Assembly: GCF_003056725.1 (NCBI RefSeq)
Contig: NZ_QBKZ01000015.1
Coordinates: 308,607-372,606 of the forward strand
Length of the DNA: 64,000 nucleotides
Direction: 5' to 3'
Origin: Mangrovicoccus ximenensis
Lineage (GTDB): Bacteria; Pseudomonadota; Alphaproteobacteria; Rhodobacterales; Rhodobacteraceae
The first letter of the stretch is position 1, and each line of letters begins with the position of its first letter. Positions 30,011 to 40,476 of the stretch are shown piece after piece. Under the pieces are notes generated by a model that made no database searches, was not told where the DNA came from, and saw only the letters and a list, made by a program, of their open reading frames with translations. A program made the position numbers and the translations under genes.

Positions 30011-30930
30011 TCAGCTGCCCGCGCTGCGCGTTGCCTCCAGGTCGATGCCGACCCGGACCGAGAAGCCCAGCGAGCCCTCGTCGTTGTAGCTCTGCGTGCC
30101 GATGCCGAAATCGCGGCGGTCCAGCACGGCCTCGCCGGCGGCATGGGCCGTGCCGTTCTGCATCTCCAGCGAGAAGGGCAGGCTGACCGGCACCGAAGCC
30201 CCCTTAAGCTCCAGCGTTCCCTCGGCGACATAGCTGCCGTCCTCCTGCTTCAGCAGGTCGGCGTCGAAGGCGGCGGTCGGATGCCCGGACGCGTCGAAGA
30301 ATTCCGCGCCCATCGCCTGGTCGGTGACCGTGCCCAGCGTCAGGCTGGAGATGGCGATCTGCACCGTCGCATGGCCGGCCAGTCCCGGAGCGGCCTCGGG
30401 ATCGAAGGCGATCGACGCCGTCCAGTCGGCGAAGCTGCCGGTCACGTCCGAGCCGAACTGGTGCACTGTGATCGACAGAGTGCCGCGGGTCACGGTCCAT
30501 TCGCTGGCCTGCTGTTCCAGAACGGGCAGCTGTCCGGCATCCGCGCCGTTGCGCGGCAGGCCCTGGAGGGTGCCGATCGCGATGGCGATGACCCAGACGG
30601 CGGCAGCGGCTGCGGCGGGTGCCGGCGAATGGCGGGCGGGCGGCACGGTTTCGTTGCCGCGTCCCGGCAGCATCCGGCGCAGCGTGCCGTCGCGGTCGAT
30701 CAGGTGGTGCTTCAGCGCGCCCGCGACATGCAGCGCCACGGCACCGAGCAGCACCCAGACGAAGACCGCATGCAGGCTTTCCGACATCGCGGCCAGGTCC
30801 GGGTTCTTCGGCACGAAGGGCAGCGACTGGCCGAAGGGCCACCAGATCGGCGCGAAGCCCTCGGTCGCGGCGTGGCCGATCCAGCCCGACAGCGGCGCCA
30901 GCAGCATCGCGCCGTAGAGCGCGGCCGCCC
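30011..30930 (-). pseudogene. cytochrome b561 - YceI fusion protein, N-terminus missing
   Basis: About 305 residues: the last two helices of a b561-type membrane cytochrome (SESLHAVFVWVLLGAVALHV with heme-ligand His and HHLIDRDGTLRRML), a spanning segment, then a periplasmic YceI lipocalin-like domain (WTVTRGTLSITVHQFGSDVT ... DRRDFGIGTQSYNDEG). Such fusions bind heme and isoprenoids. The first two helices are missing: the frame continues into a YcjF-like piece at about 30930. Confidence 0.82.
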
Positions 30931-30934
30931 GGTC

Positions 30935-31435
30935 TGGGACGCGGCGCGGCTGGCCTTCCTGCCGGGCGCGGGCGGACCCACCGTCGCAACCTGCCGCGCC
31001 GCCGCCTCGACCTCGCGCACCGCGCGGGCATCGAGCGGCGCGATCAGAGCCCGCTCGGTGACGCCCAGCACGGCATCGGCGTCGAAATGCTCCTCCACCG
31101 CGCGCTCCAGCCCTTCGGCGGTCCATTCGAGATCGCGCCGCCCGGCATAGAATCCGCCGAGATTGACCGCCAGCTTGCGCGCCGCCGCCAGGTCGGCATT
31201 GACCAGCACCTCGGCGGCCGCCTGATGGATCTTGTCGAGCCGCGACAGCCGCAGCAGCGCCCAGAGCTCGCGGGCGATCAGGATCGCCGCGACGATCGCG
31301 AAGGCGGCGAAGAGCAGCGTCAGCAGTCCCGCCAGCACCGGGCTGGCCTGCATCATCGCCGCAACCGCCGCCCAGGCCGCCATGCCGAACAGCGCCGAGA
31401 CCACAGCCGCCCCGAGCCCGAGGAACCAGCGCCGG
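30935..31435 (-). pseudogene. YcjF/DUF697-family membrane protein fragment
   Basis: Internal piece of about 165 residues. Two hydrophobic segments (VVSALFGMAAWAAVAAMMQA and LLTLLFAAFAIVAAILIARE) are followed by LWALLRLSRLDKIHQAAAEV and VTERALIAPLDARAVREVEA, as in TIGR01620-type YcjF proteins, which usually sit beside a YcjX-type GTPase. Both termini and the ycjX partner are missing. Confidence 0.7.
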
Positions 31436-31437
31436 GC

Positions 31438-31638
31438 TCAGTAGCCCATGACGTCGTCGGAGACGAGCCCCGCCAGCGCGCCCACCGACGCGCCCAGGAG
31501 CGGCGACACCCCGACCGGAACGGCCAGCAGGAAACCCGCGCCGCCGCCGGCCGCCGTGCGTTCCATGTCGGTCATCGACGCGCATCCGCCGAGGAAGAGT
31601 GCCGCGCCGCAAAGGGCGGCGGGAAGAAATCGGGCCAT
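31438..31638 (-). CDS. small glycine-zipper lipoprotein
   Basis: 66-residue protein: signal MARFLPAALCGAALFLGGCA with lipobox LGGC, then TAAGGGAGFLLAVPVGVSPL and LGASVGALAGLVSDDV, a Gly-zipper hairpin. The small size and layout match outer-membrane-associated YMGG-like lipoproteins. It is complete, with start at 31638. Confidence 0.7.
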   Translation of the reverse strand: MARFLPAALCGAALFLGGCASMTDMERTAAGGGAGFLLAVPVGVSPLLGASVGALAGLVSDDVMGY

Positions 31639-31861
31639 GCTGCTGCCTCCTGTCTTGTTCTTGATGGGCATTCTGCCGCCAATGGCTGTTGCCGAGCCGG
31701 ACCCGCGTTGCAACCCCGAATGCGTCCGGGGACCGGAACGGGCGGTGTCCCGCCGCGGCAATCGGGCTGCCGCCTGCCGGTTCCGCCGGCCGGCCCGCTG
31801 CGCTAGTCTGGGGCGCGAGCAACAGGAGGCGACACCCGCATGATCCGACGCCTAGCCGGGC

Positions 31862-32350
31862 GGCTTCTGGGCCGGTCCGGACCGCCCCGGCCAGCGCGCG
31901 GGCGGCGGCCTGCGGACCGGCCTCGCCGGCCAGTACGGCGGCCTCGGCGGCATTGGCGCTGATCCAGTCGGCACGGGCCATAACCGGATCGAGAAGGCTC
32001 TGCGGAATCTCGGCCACGACCGGCGAGGGATCGAAGACCAGCCGGAGGCTGTCCGGGAGCGCGGCCAGCCATCCGGCCAGCGCGTCACGCGCCCCGGAAT
32101 AATGCAGCGAATAGCCGGAGACCATCACCCAGCCGATCTCCGACAGGTCGATCGCTTCCAGCATGGCGGGCGTGATCTCGCCCTCGGCGCCGGGATATCC
32201 CACGAAGCTGCGCTCGCCGTCGGGTTCGAGCAGCACGGTGCAGCAGCCCTGGTCGCGGTCCGCGAGCGCCGGGCGGGCGCAGGCGATGCCGAGCGCGTCA
32301 AGCCGGCCGCGGATCACCAGCGCCATCGGGCCGGAGCCAAGCCGCTCGGT
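31862..32350 (-). pseudogene. PfkB/ribokinase-family sugar kinase, internal fragment
   Basis: About 160 residues: GPMALVIRGRLDALGIACAR, CCTVLLEPDGERSFVGYPGA (substrate lid and sugar contacts), SGYSLHYSGARDALAGWLA and FDPSPVVAEIPQSLLDPVMA then WISANAAEAAVLAG. The N-terminal sugar-binding GG motif and the C-terminal GAGD anion-hole/catalytic Asp region are missing on either side. Confidence 0.78.
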
Positions 32351-32363
32351 GCAGCGGCTGGGC

Positions 32364-32830
32364 ATGGCCGACCGGGTGCTGGCCGATATCCTTGCAGCGC
32401 AGGGGCGGTTGCCGGAGGCGCGCCGACTGGCAGAGGGCAATCTCGGCCGGATCCGCGCGCAGGTCGCGCGCGAGGCGCGGCTGGCCACGTATACGCGCGA
32501 GCTGCGGCCCCGCGAGATCCGGCGCCAGGCCGGACAGGCGCTGGACCTGATCTGGGCAACCTCCGCAAGGGACGAGCTGGCCGGAGACGTGTTCCGGGCG
32601 ATCCAGATCCTGCATCTCGCCATGGGCGCGCGTGCGTCGAACCGGCTGGAGAGCCCGGAGGGTGCCGCGGAACGCCGGCTCGTGTCGCGCATCGCCGGGC
32701 TGGAACGGCTCATCCGGGATGGCGGCGGGGACGAAACCTTCCGCCCCGAGCTGGATGCGGCGCGGGAGGAACTGGCCGGCCTGCGGGGCGGCGCGGGGCG
32801 GGGCCCTGCGGCCTCGGGACGATACGCGGG
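32364..32830 (+). pseudogene. helical TPR/CHAT-type protein fragment
   Basis: A 150-residue helical piece (MADRVLADILAAQGRLPEAR, RQAGQALDLIWATSARDELA, DVFRAIQILHLAMGARASNR, LVSRIAGLERLIRDGG) that resembles the region between TPR repeats and the CHAT protease domain of bacterial CHAT proteins. Neither the repeats nor the protease domain follows. The assignment is by pattern and is uncertain. Confidence 0.4.
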
Positions 32831-32983
32831 CCTCCGCCGAGTCGGGCACGGCGCCGGATGGCCGGCGGATGCCCGGAGGTTGCGCATCCGCGCCCTCCGG
32901 CCGCCCGGTTTTGCCGCATCGGGCAAACATCCCGCCTTGAAGGCCGGGAACCCGTCGCCGGTCCGCCGGGTTTGCGTGCAAGT

Positions 32984-32995
32984 CTTGTATCCAAG
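32984..32995. promoter_or_regulatory. candidate GntR operator
   Basis: CTTGTATCCAAG, an inverted CTTG-N4-CAAG, lies 30 bp before the GntR start, within TGCAAGTCTTGTATCCAAGG. FadR-type GntR regulators commonly bind such TTGTATACAA-like sites and autoregulate. Confidence 0.45.
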
Positions 32996-33024
32996 GCTGA
33001 TATGCAAGACCGGGACGGCGGGAC

Positions 33025-33245
33025 ATGCCCAGGGCGATCGAGACCACGCTGCTTTCCGCGATCGTCGAGGGACGGATCGCGCCGGGCAGCCGGCTGAGCG
33101 AAAACCGCCTGGCCGAGGCCTTCGAGGTCTCGCGCACGCTGGTGCGCGAGGCGCTGACCCGGCTCGAAACCCGCCACATCGTCTCCGTCAGCCCGCGCCG
33201 CGGCTGGTTCGTCAACCGCCCCACCGCCGAGGAGGCGGCCGCCGT
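33025..33245 (+). pseudogene. GntR-family regulator, DNA-binding domain only
   Basis: Starts MPRAIETTLLSAIVEGRIAP and has the winged helix-turn-helix GSRLSENRLAEAFEVSRTLV then REALTRLETRHIVSVSPRRG and FVNRPTAEEAAAV. The FCD effector domain is lost at about 33245. It is not simply the missing front half of the 14720 FCD piece, because the expected sequence between the domains does not join, though this cannot be excluded. Confidence 0.8.
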
Positions 33246-33360
33246 CTTGCTTTTCGGCGCTGCGGCGGGGCGGGGCGCGATTGGAACGGGCGGCGGCTTT
33301 GGCTAAGCCGCTCGGCAAACCGACGGAATTGCAGAACCACACAGCTGGAGGAGCTCGCCA

Positions 33361-33594
33361 TGACGCGCGCATATGTGTTTCCCGGGCAGGGCGCCCAGAC
33401 CATCGGCATGGGCAAGGCGCTGGCCGATGCCTATCCCGGCGCCCGGGCCGTGTTCGACGAGGTGGACGAGGCGCTCGGCGAAAAGCTCTCGGCGCTTGTC
33501 TGGGAGGGCGACATCGCCGAACTGACGCTGACGCAGAACGCGCAGCCCGCGCTGATGGCCTGTTCGCTGGCGGCGGTGCGCGCACTCGAGGCCG
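33361..33594 (+). pseudogene. fabD: malonyl-CoA:ACP transacylase, N-terminal fragment
   Basis: Begins MTRAYVFPGQGAQTIGMGKA behind a strong GGAGGAG site and continues through LSALVWEGDIAELTLTQNAQ to ACSLAAVRALEA, 78 residues of a protein of about 310. The GHSLGE active-site serine motif should come next but is replaced by an ABC ATPase tail. FabD is normally essential for fatty acid synthesis. Confidence 0.88.
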
Positions 33595-33595
33595 C

Positions 33596-34039
33596 CAGTC
33601 GGGCGCGCCCTACCATGTCTACAACGCTCCCGTCGACAAGGCGGCGGCGGCGTTCTTCTCGGATATCAACGTGCTCAAGGGCACGGTGCGCGGCGCGACG
33701 ACCGAGACGCCCTTCGGGTCCTTCTTCGCGCCGGGCGTGCCCGACGGCACCGAGGTGGAGATCGTGATCCGCCCGCAGCACCTTAAGATCGATTTCGACC
33801 GCGGCGGCAAGGGCCCGGCCCCGACGCCCGAGCATGGCGTTCCGGCGCTCGGCCGGGTCCGGCGGGCGCGCTATCTCGGCCGCGAGAGCCTGGTGGAATT
33901 CGACATGGAATTCGACGGATCGCGGCTCCAGGCGGTGATCCCGGGCGTGTTCCTGCCGGAGGAGGGCAAGCCGCTCTGGCTGATGATGCGGCGCGACCGC
34001 TGCCATGTCTTTCCGGTGGCGGCGCCGCTGGCGCGCTGA
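33596..34039 (+). pseudogene. ABC transporter ATPase, C-terminal (TOBE) fragment
   Basis: About 145 residues beginning QSGAPYHVYNAPVDKAAAAF, the segment after the H-loop of PotA/FbpC-type ATPases, then the TOBE-type domain IVIRPQHLKIDFD ... RARYLGRESLVEFDMEFDGS and LWLMMRRDRCHVFPV. The stop at 34037-34039 is native. The nucleotide-binding domain is missing. Confidence 0.82.
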
Positions 34040-34043
34040 GGGC

Positions 34044-34960
34044 TCAGCGCGCGAGGGCCTGGAGCACCAGGCAGATCACCGCGGCCAGGACCGCGGCGGC
34101 GGGGACGGTGACGACCCAGGCAGCGACGATGGTCAGGAAATGCGAGCGGCGCACCAGATGGCGGCGGGCGCGTTCCTCGGCGGGCAGCCGCTTGGCGGGA
34201 CCGCCGCGCGCCTTGTCGAGGCGCCGCTCGTGGTCCCATTCGCGGAAGAAGCCGACGCCGAAGACGCCGCCGATGGTGATGTGGGTCGAACTGACCGGCA
34301 TGCCCGCCATCGAGGCGACGATCACGATGATCCCGGCGGCGAGCGCCACGCAGGAGGCCCGCAGCGGGTTCAGCCGGGTGATCTCGTCGCCGACGAGCCG
34401 CACCAGCTTGGGGCCGAACAGGCTGAGGCCCGCGGAAATGCCGAGCGCGCCGATCACCACGACCCAGACCGGGAAGGCGACGAAGGCCGACGGGTGCCCG
34501 CCGGAGAGCGCCTCGACAATGGCGGCGAGCGGACCCACCGCATTGGCCACGTCGTTGGCGCCGTGGGCGAAGGACAGGATCGCCGCCGACAGGATCAGCG
34601 GCAGGCGGAACAGCAGCTTCAGCGAGCGCTTGCGGTTTTCCAGCCCGGCGGACTGGCGGCGCAGCAGCTGGCGCGAGCCCGCCCAGGAACCGAGGCCGAG
34701 CGCGGCGCCGACGAGGAATTCCAGTCCCGACAGATAGGGTGCATGGCCGGGAAAGCCCTTGAGCACCAGGTAGAAGGAAAAGACCCCGGTCATCGTGCCG
34801 ATCAGCACCGGCACCCAAGTGCAGGCGGCGGCGATCTTGTCGTCGCGGCGGACCACCAGGCGCTCGAGCAGCGCCAGGATGGCGGCGGCGAGCACCGCGC
34901 CCGCGATCGGCGAGACCACCCAGGTGGCGGCGATGGCGGCCAGCCGGTCCCAATGCACCC
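34044..34960 (-). pseudogene. inorganic phosphate transporter (Pit), N-terminus missing
   Basis: Low-affinity phosphate/cation symporter: about 305 of roughly 500 residues, with the duplicated Pit signatures SFAHGANDVANAVGPLAA and MAGMPVSSTHITIGGVFGVG and six or more membrane segments. The N-terminal repeat is missing; the frame enters an antisense uraD fragment at about 34960. It faces the ABC ATPase piece with 4 bp between stops. Confidence 0.85.
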
Positions 34961-35374
34961 GAGGCGATCCTCGCTGCCCCGCGCCGCACCCGCATCGCCA
35001 TGTTCCGCGCCCATCCCGCGCTGGCGGGACGCGAAGCGGCCGAAGGCAGCATGACTGCCGAGTCCACCGGCGAACAGGGGCGGCTCGGCCTCCTGTCGCT
35101 GAGCCGCACCGACGCGGCGCGGCTCGCCCGGCTCAATGCCGCCTACGAAGCGCGCTTCGGCCATCCCTTCATTCTCGCGCTGCACCGCATTCCCGACCTC
35201 GGGGCGCTGTTCGACACGTTCGAACGCCGCCTCGGAGCCACGCCGCTGGAGGAACATGCCTCCACCCTGGCCGAGATCGCCTCGGTGATCCGGTCCCGCA
35301 CCGCCGCCGCCTTCGGCGCCCCCGAAACCGACCAGACCGTCCCGTCCGACATCCGCAGGGAGCAAGCCCAATGA
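34961..35374 (+). pseudogene. uraD: OHCU decarboxylase UraD, N-terminus missing
   Basis: The last 135 or so residues of 2-oxo-4-hydroxy-4-carboxy-5-ureidoimidazoline decarboxylase of urate breakdown: FRAHPALAGREAAEGSMTAE (catalytic HP motif region), STGEQGRLGLLSLS, LNAAYEARFGHPFILALH and the Glu/Arg-rich end. The catalytic His usually found in HPxL is present. The stop overlaps the dctP start as ATGA, so the TRAP transporter was translationally coupled to it. Confidence 0.87.
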
Positions 35375-36363
35375 CCTTCGCAAAGACCCTTCTCGCCACT
35401 TCCGTCCTCGCCCTCGCCGCCGCATCTGCAGAGGCCAAGGACGTGATCCGCGTCGCCGGCAATTTCGCCACCGAACATTCCTCCTCGCTGGCGATGGCCA
35501 AGTTCGAGGAAGAGCTGGAGCGGCTCTCGGGCGGCGAGATCGACGTCAACATCTTCCCCGCCCAGCAGCTCGGCGGCGCCGCCGAAAACGTCCAGGCCGT
35601 CAAGATCGGCGCGATCGAGATGATGTGGGTCGGCACCGCCTACCTGACCCGCACCGTCCCGGAGCTGGAAATCATCGGCCTGCCCTTCCAGTTCCCCGAC
35701 CGCGAGACCGCCTTTGCCCTCGTCGACGGCCCGGTCGGCACCGCGCTCGACGCCAAGCTCGCCGACGAGGGCATGGCCTCGATAGGCTACATGGAGCTCG
35801 GTTTCCGGCAGCTGACCAACTCGAAGCACCCGGTCACCTCCGTTGACGACATCGCCGGGCTGAAGATCCGCCTGCAGCCGAACGAGACCCATCTGGCCAC
35901 CTTCCGCGCGCTCGGCGCCAATCCTGTCGCGATGGACGTCAAGGAGCTCTACTCCGCGCTGGAGCAGGGCGTGATCGACGGCCAGGAGAACCCCTTCGCG
36001 ATCATCAACGTGGCGGGCTATGCCGAGGTGCAGAAATACGTCTCGGATACCGGGCACTTCTTCGACTTCATCTCGGTGATCTCCAACAAGAAGTGGTTCG
36101 ACAAGCTCGATGCGGAAAAACAGGCGATGGTCCGCGAGGCGATGGCGACCGCGATCGACTATCAGCGCGAGCTGGCCGCCGAGCAGGACGCCGCGGGCCT
36201 CGCCAAGCTCGAAGAGGCCGGCATGACCTACAGCCCGGTTTCCGCAGAGTTCGCCCAGGGCCTGCGCGACGCCACCGCGGGCGTGGCCGCCGAAACCAAG
36301 GCCCGGCTCGACCCGGCGCTGGTGGAGCTGCTCGACGCCGAAGCCGCCAAGATCGGCATGTGA
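35371..36363 (+). CDS. dctP: TRAP transporter substrate-binding protein DctP
   Basis: Periplasmic binding protein of 330 residues with signal MTFAKTLLATSVLALAAASA. The DctP core is clear: VNIFPAQQLGGAAENVQAVK, GFRQLTNSKHPVTSVDDIAG, LKIRLQPNETHLATFRALGA with the Arg that holds a carboxylate, and ALEQGVIDGQENPF. Coupling to uraD suggests a urate- or ureide-related acid as ligand, which is an inference. Confidence 0.95.
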   Translation: MTFAKTLLATSVLALAAASAEAKDVIRVAGNFATEHSSSLAMAKFEEELERLSGGEIDVNIFPAQQLGGAAENVQAVKIGAIEMMWVGTAYLTRTVPELEIIGLPFQFPDRETAFALVDGPVGTALDAKLADEGMASIGYMELGFRQLTNSKHPVTSVDDIAGLKIRLQPNETHLATFRALGANPVAMDVKELYSALEQGVIDGQENPFAIINVAGYAEVQKYVSDTGHFFDFISVISNKKWFDKLDAEKQAMVREAMATAIDYQRELAAEQDAAGLAKLEEAGMTYSPVSAEFAQGLRDATAGVAAETKARLDPALVELLDAEAAKIGM

Positions 36364-36367
36364 GCCG

Positions 36368-36847
36368 ATGGCCCCGGCCCTCTCCATGATCCTCGCGCGC
36401 GCCGACCGGGGCGCGCGCTTTCTCGTGATGGCGGGCGCCGCGGCGATGGTCGCCGTGGTCTCCGCGCAGGTGGTGATGCGCTATGTCTTCAACGGCTCCT
36501 TCGACTGGGCCGACGAGGCCAGCCGCATCGCCTTCGTCTGGACGATCTTCCTGGCCATTCCGCTGGGCATCCGCGACGGCAGCCATGTCGGCATCGAGCT
36601 TCTGGTCCGCCGCTTTTCCCCGCGCGTCCAGCGGGCGCTGGCGCGGGTCATGAGCGGCCTCGCCGCCGCCATGCTGCTGGTGGTCTGCGTCACCTCCGTC
36701 CGGGTCGCGCAGATGACCTGGTCCGAGCGGCTGGGCTCGGTCGACCTGACCTCCGCCGTGTTCTTCCTGCCGGTGATCCTCGGCGCGCTGCACGCCGCGC
36801 TGCACCTGATCGACCTCGCCCTCAACCCCGCGGACCCTGCGCCATGA
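36368..36847 (+). CDS. dctQ: TRAP transporter small permease DctQ
   Basis: 159-residue membrane protein with four segments, including LVMAGAAAMVAVVSAQVVMR and LARVMSGLAAAMLLVVCVT, and the conserved DWADEASRIAFVWTIFL stretch. It starts 4 bp after dctP and overlaps dctM by 4 bp, forming one operon. Confidence 0.93.
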   Translation: MAPALSMILARADRGARFLVMAGAAAMVAVVSAQVVMRYVFNGSFDWADEASRIAFVWTIFLAIPLGIRDGSHVGIELLVRRFSPRVQRALARVMSGLAAAMLLVVCVTSVRVAQMTWSERLGSVDLTSAVFFLPVILGALHAALHLIDLALNPADPAP

Positions 36848-38124
36848 GCCTTTTCGTGATCGTGTGTTTCCTTGTCCTCGCCTTTCTGGGGATGCCGCTG
36901 GCCTTTTCGCTGGGCGTCTCGGCGCTGGCGGGACTGTGGCTGTCGGGCTTCGACCTGCTGGTGCTGCCGCCGCGGCTGATGAATTCGGTCAATTCCTTCC
37001 CTTTGATGTCGATCCCGCTCTTCATGATCGCAGGCGAGCTGATGCTGAAGGGCGGAATCATGGAGCGGCTGGTGGATTTCGCCAATGCCTTCATCGGCCG
37101 CGTCCATGGCGGGCTGGCGCAGGTCGCGGTGATCTCGGGCGCGGGCCTCGCCTCGGTCTCGGGCGCCGCCGTGGCGGACGCCTCGGCGCTCTCCTCGACG
37201 CTCGTCCCCTCGCTGAGGAAGCAGTACGGCCTCGGCTTCTCCACCGGCATCGTCGCGGCAGCCGCCAATCTCGGCCCGATCATCCCGCCTTCGGGGGCGA
37301 TGATCGTCTATGCCTTCATGGCCGGGTCCAGCGTCTCGGTCGGCGGCATGTTCATGTCGGGCGTGGTGCCGGGGCTGATCCTCTTCGCCCTCTTCATGCT
37401 GCTCTGCCGGATCATCTCGAAGCGCCGCAACTATCCGCTGGCCGGCGAGCCCGTCAGCCTCGCGCGCATCCTGCACGAGCTGCGCCGCAGTTTCCTCGTC
37501 TTCCTGATGCCGGTCATCGTGATCGGCGGCATCGTGATCGGCGCCTTCACCCCCACCGAAGGCGCGGCGATCGGCGTCTGCTACGCGCTGGTGCTGGGCT
37601 TCTTCGTGACCCGCAAGCTGACCGTCGCGGACCTGCCGCATGTGCTCCTGACCGCCGCCAAGACCTCGGCCGTGGTCGGCGCGATGATCGCCTTCGCCTC
37701 GACGGTGACCTTCCTCTTCACCATCGACATGCTGCCGATGAAGCTCGCGGCGCTGATGCAGGGGGTGACCGACAGCCCCTTCGCCTTCCTCTGCCTCGTT
37801 GCGGCGATGCTGCTCATCGTCGGCATGTTCCTGGAATCGAACGCCGCCTACATCATGCTGGTGCCGCTCTTCCATCCGATCGCGCTGCAATACGGCATCG
37901 ACCCGCTGCATTTCGGCTTCCTTTTCGTGCTGAACCTGGTGATCGGCATGCTGACGCCGCCGGTCGGCGTGGTGCTTTTCGTGGTGACCGGCATCACGGG
38001 CGTGAAGATGGGCGACCTGGTGCGCGAAAGCTGGCCCTTCATCGCCGCGATGTATGCGGTGCTCCTGCTGTGCATGCTGGTGCCGGGCGTCGTCACCTGG
38101 CTGCCGGAGCAGCTGGGATACTGA
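36844..38124 (+). CDS. dctM: TRAP transporter large permease DctM
   Basis: 426-residue transport subunit with about twelve membrane segments. Family features: LMSIPLFMIAGELMLKGGIM, GSGAAVADASALS-like segment as SGAAVADASALSSTLVPSLR, PIIPPSGAMIVYAFMAGSSV, TEGAAIGVCYALVLGF and LTPPVGVVLFVVTGI. The ATG overlaps the dctQ stop. The operon appears complete. Confidence 0.96.
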   Translation: MSLFVIVCFLVLAFLGMPLAFSLGVSALAGLWLSGFDLLVLPPRLMNSVNSFPLMSIPLFMIAGELMLKGGIMERLVDFANAFIGRVHGGLAQVAVISGAGLASVSGAAVADASALSSTLVPSLRKQYGLGFSTGIVAAAANLGPIIPPSGAMIVYAFMAGSSVSVGGMFMSGVVPGLILFALFMLLCRIISKRRNYPLAGEPVSLARILHELRRSFLVFLMPVIVIGGIVIGAFTPTEGAAIGVCYALVLGFFVTRKLTVADLPHVLLTAAKTSAVVGAMIAFASTVTFLFTIDMLPMKLAALMQGVTDSPFAFLCLVAAMLLIVGMFLESNAAYIMLVPLFHPIALQYGIDPLHFGFLFVLNLVIGMLTPPVGVVLFVVTGITGVKMGDLVRESWPFIAAMYAVLLLCMLVPGVVTWLPEQLGY

Positions 38125-38223
38125 CCCGGATCCGGCACCCAAGCCATTGAAACCGCGCCTTTCCATGCTTACATGGATGGGTGCGGGAGGGACCGGTTCC
38201 ATCCCGCAGAAAGGGAGACGGAC

Positions 38224-38424
38224 ATGCAGAACGTCCTCCAGTTCCTCCAGGCCCAGATCGCTGTCGAGCACCGCCGCCCGCCGCAGGACGGGGTGATGAA
38301 GCTCTCCGATTCGGAGCCGTTCCCTGCCGCGCCGAAAGCCGCGCGGTCGCCGCCGGACCGTCCCGCCGGGACGCAGGACGATCCCGGTCCGGACCATCCG
38401 TTCCCGGTGCGCGCCGCCGGATGA
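38224..38424 (+). CDS. small hypothetical protein
   Basis: 66-residue frame starting MQNVLQFLQAQIAVEHRRPP behind GAAAGGGAGACGGAC, and followed by a good terminator. The remainder is Pro/Ala/Asp-rich and probably disordered. The start context and terminator argue that it is expressed; no homologue is recalled. Confidence 0.45.
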   Translation: MQNVLQFLQAQIAVEHRRPPQDGVMKLSDSEPFPAAPKAARSPPDRPAGTQDDPGPDHPFPVRAAG

Positions 38425-38431
38425 TCCCGCG

Positions 38432-38462
38432 AGGACCGCCCTGCACCGCAGGCGGTCCTTTC
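38432..38462 (+). terminator. intrinsic terminator after the small ORF
   Basis: 9-bp stem AGGACCGCC/GGCGGTCCT with a 10-nt loop and a short T run, 8 bp after the stop at 38424. It closes the transcript carrying the small ORF and possibly the TRAP operon. Confidence 0.8.
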
Positions 38463-38489
38463 CCTGTCCGGCCATGGCCTTGCCGCTTG

Positions 38490-38572
38490 CGAAATGCCGC
38501 CCGGCGGCTAGTTTCGGCGCCATGGGGATCCGACCGCCGTCCGCGCGGCCGGCCGGAGAGGAGCAGACATCA
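38490..38572 (+). other. possible orphan 5' leader of a lost gene
   Basis: The sequence GGCTAGTTTCGGCGCCATGG and a purine-rich GGAGAGGAGCAGAC site look like a promoter and ribosome site, but the ATG that follows opens into antisense ftsH. A gene once starting here seems to have been removed at the same junction that truncated ftsH. Confidence 0.35.
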
Positions 38573-40218
<1,646 letters not shown>

Positions 40219-40476
40219 GTGCGCACCCCGCTTTCCGTCCGGAGTCTCGCCCGGATGGCGCGGGGCCGCGTTGACCTGCATCAACCGGGCCGGCGCCTCC
40301 TGTCCAGGCCCGGCATCGGAAGCTCCTGTGGCTACCACAGGCCGCGGAGGCGTTTCGGGGCGTGGGCGCAGCGGCTATCCCGTAAGGCAGGGATGGACGG
40401 CCGCCGCGTTGCCGGGAAGGCGCCGCAGGCACGTCCCGGCCGGCACGGAGCCCGGCCGTCCGGGAGGAGGATGTAC

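Noticed and set aside
30011-33007. A 998-residue minus-strand frame containing kinase, unknown and b561-YceI parts
   Set aside because: The parts come from different genes joined at truncation points; there is no common start, and sections between are read in a shadow frame.
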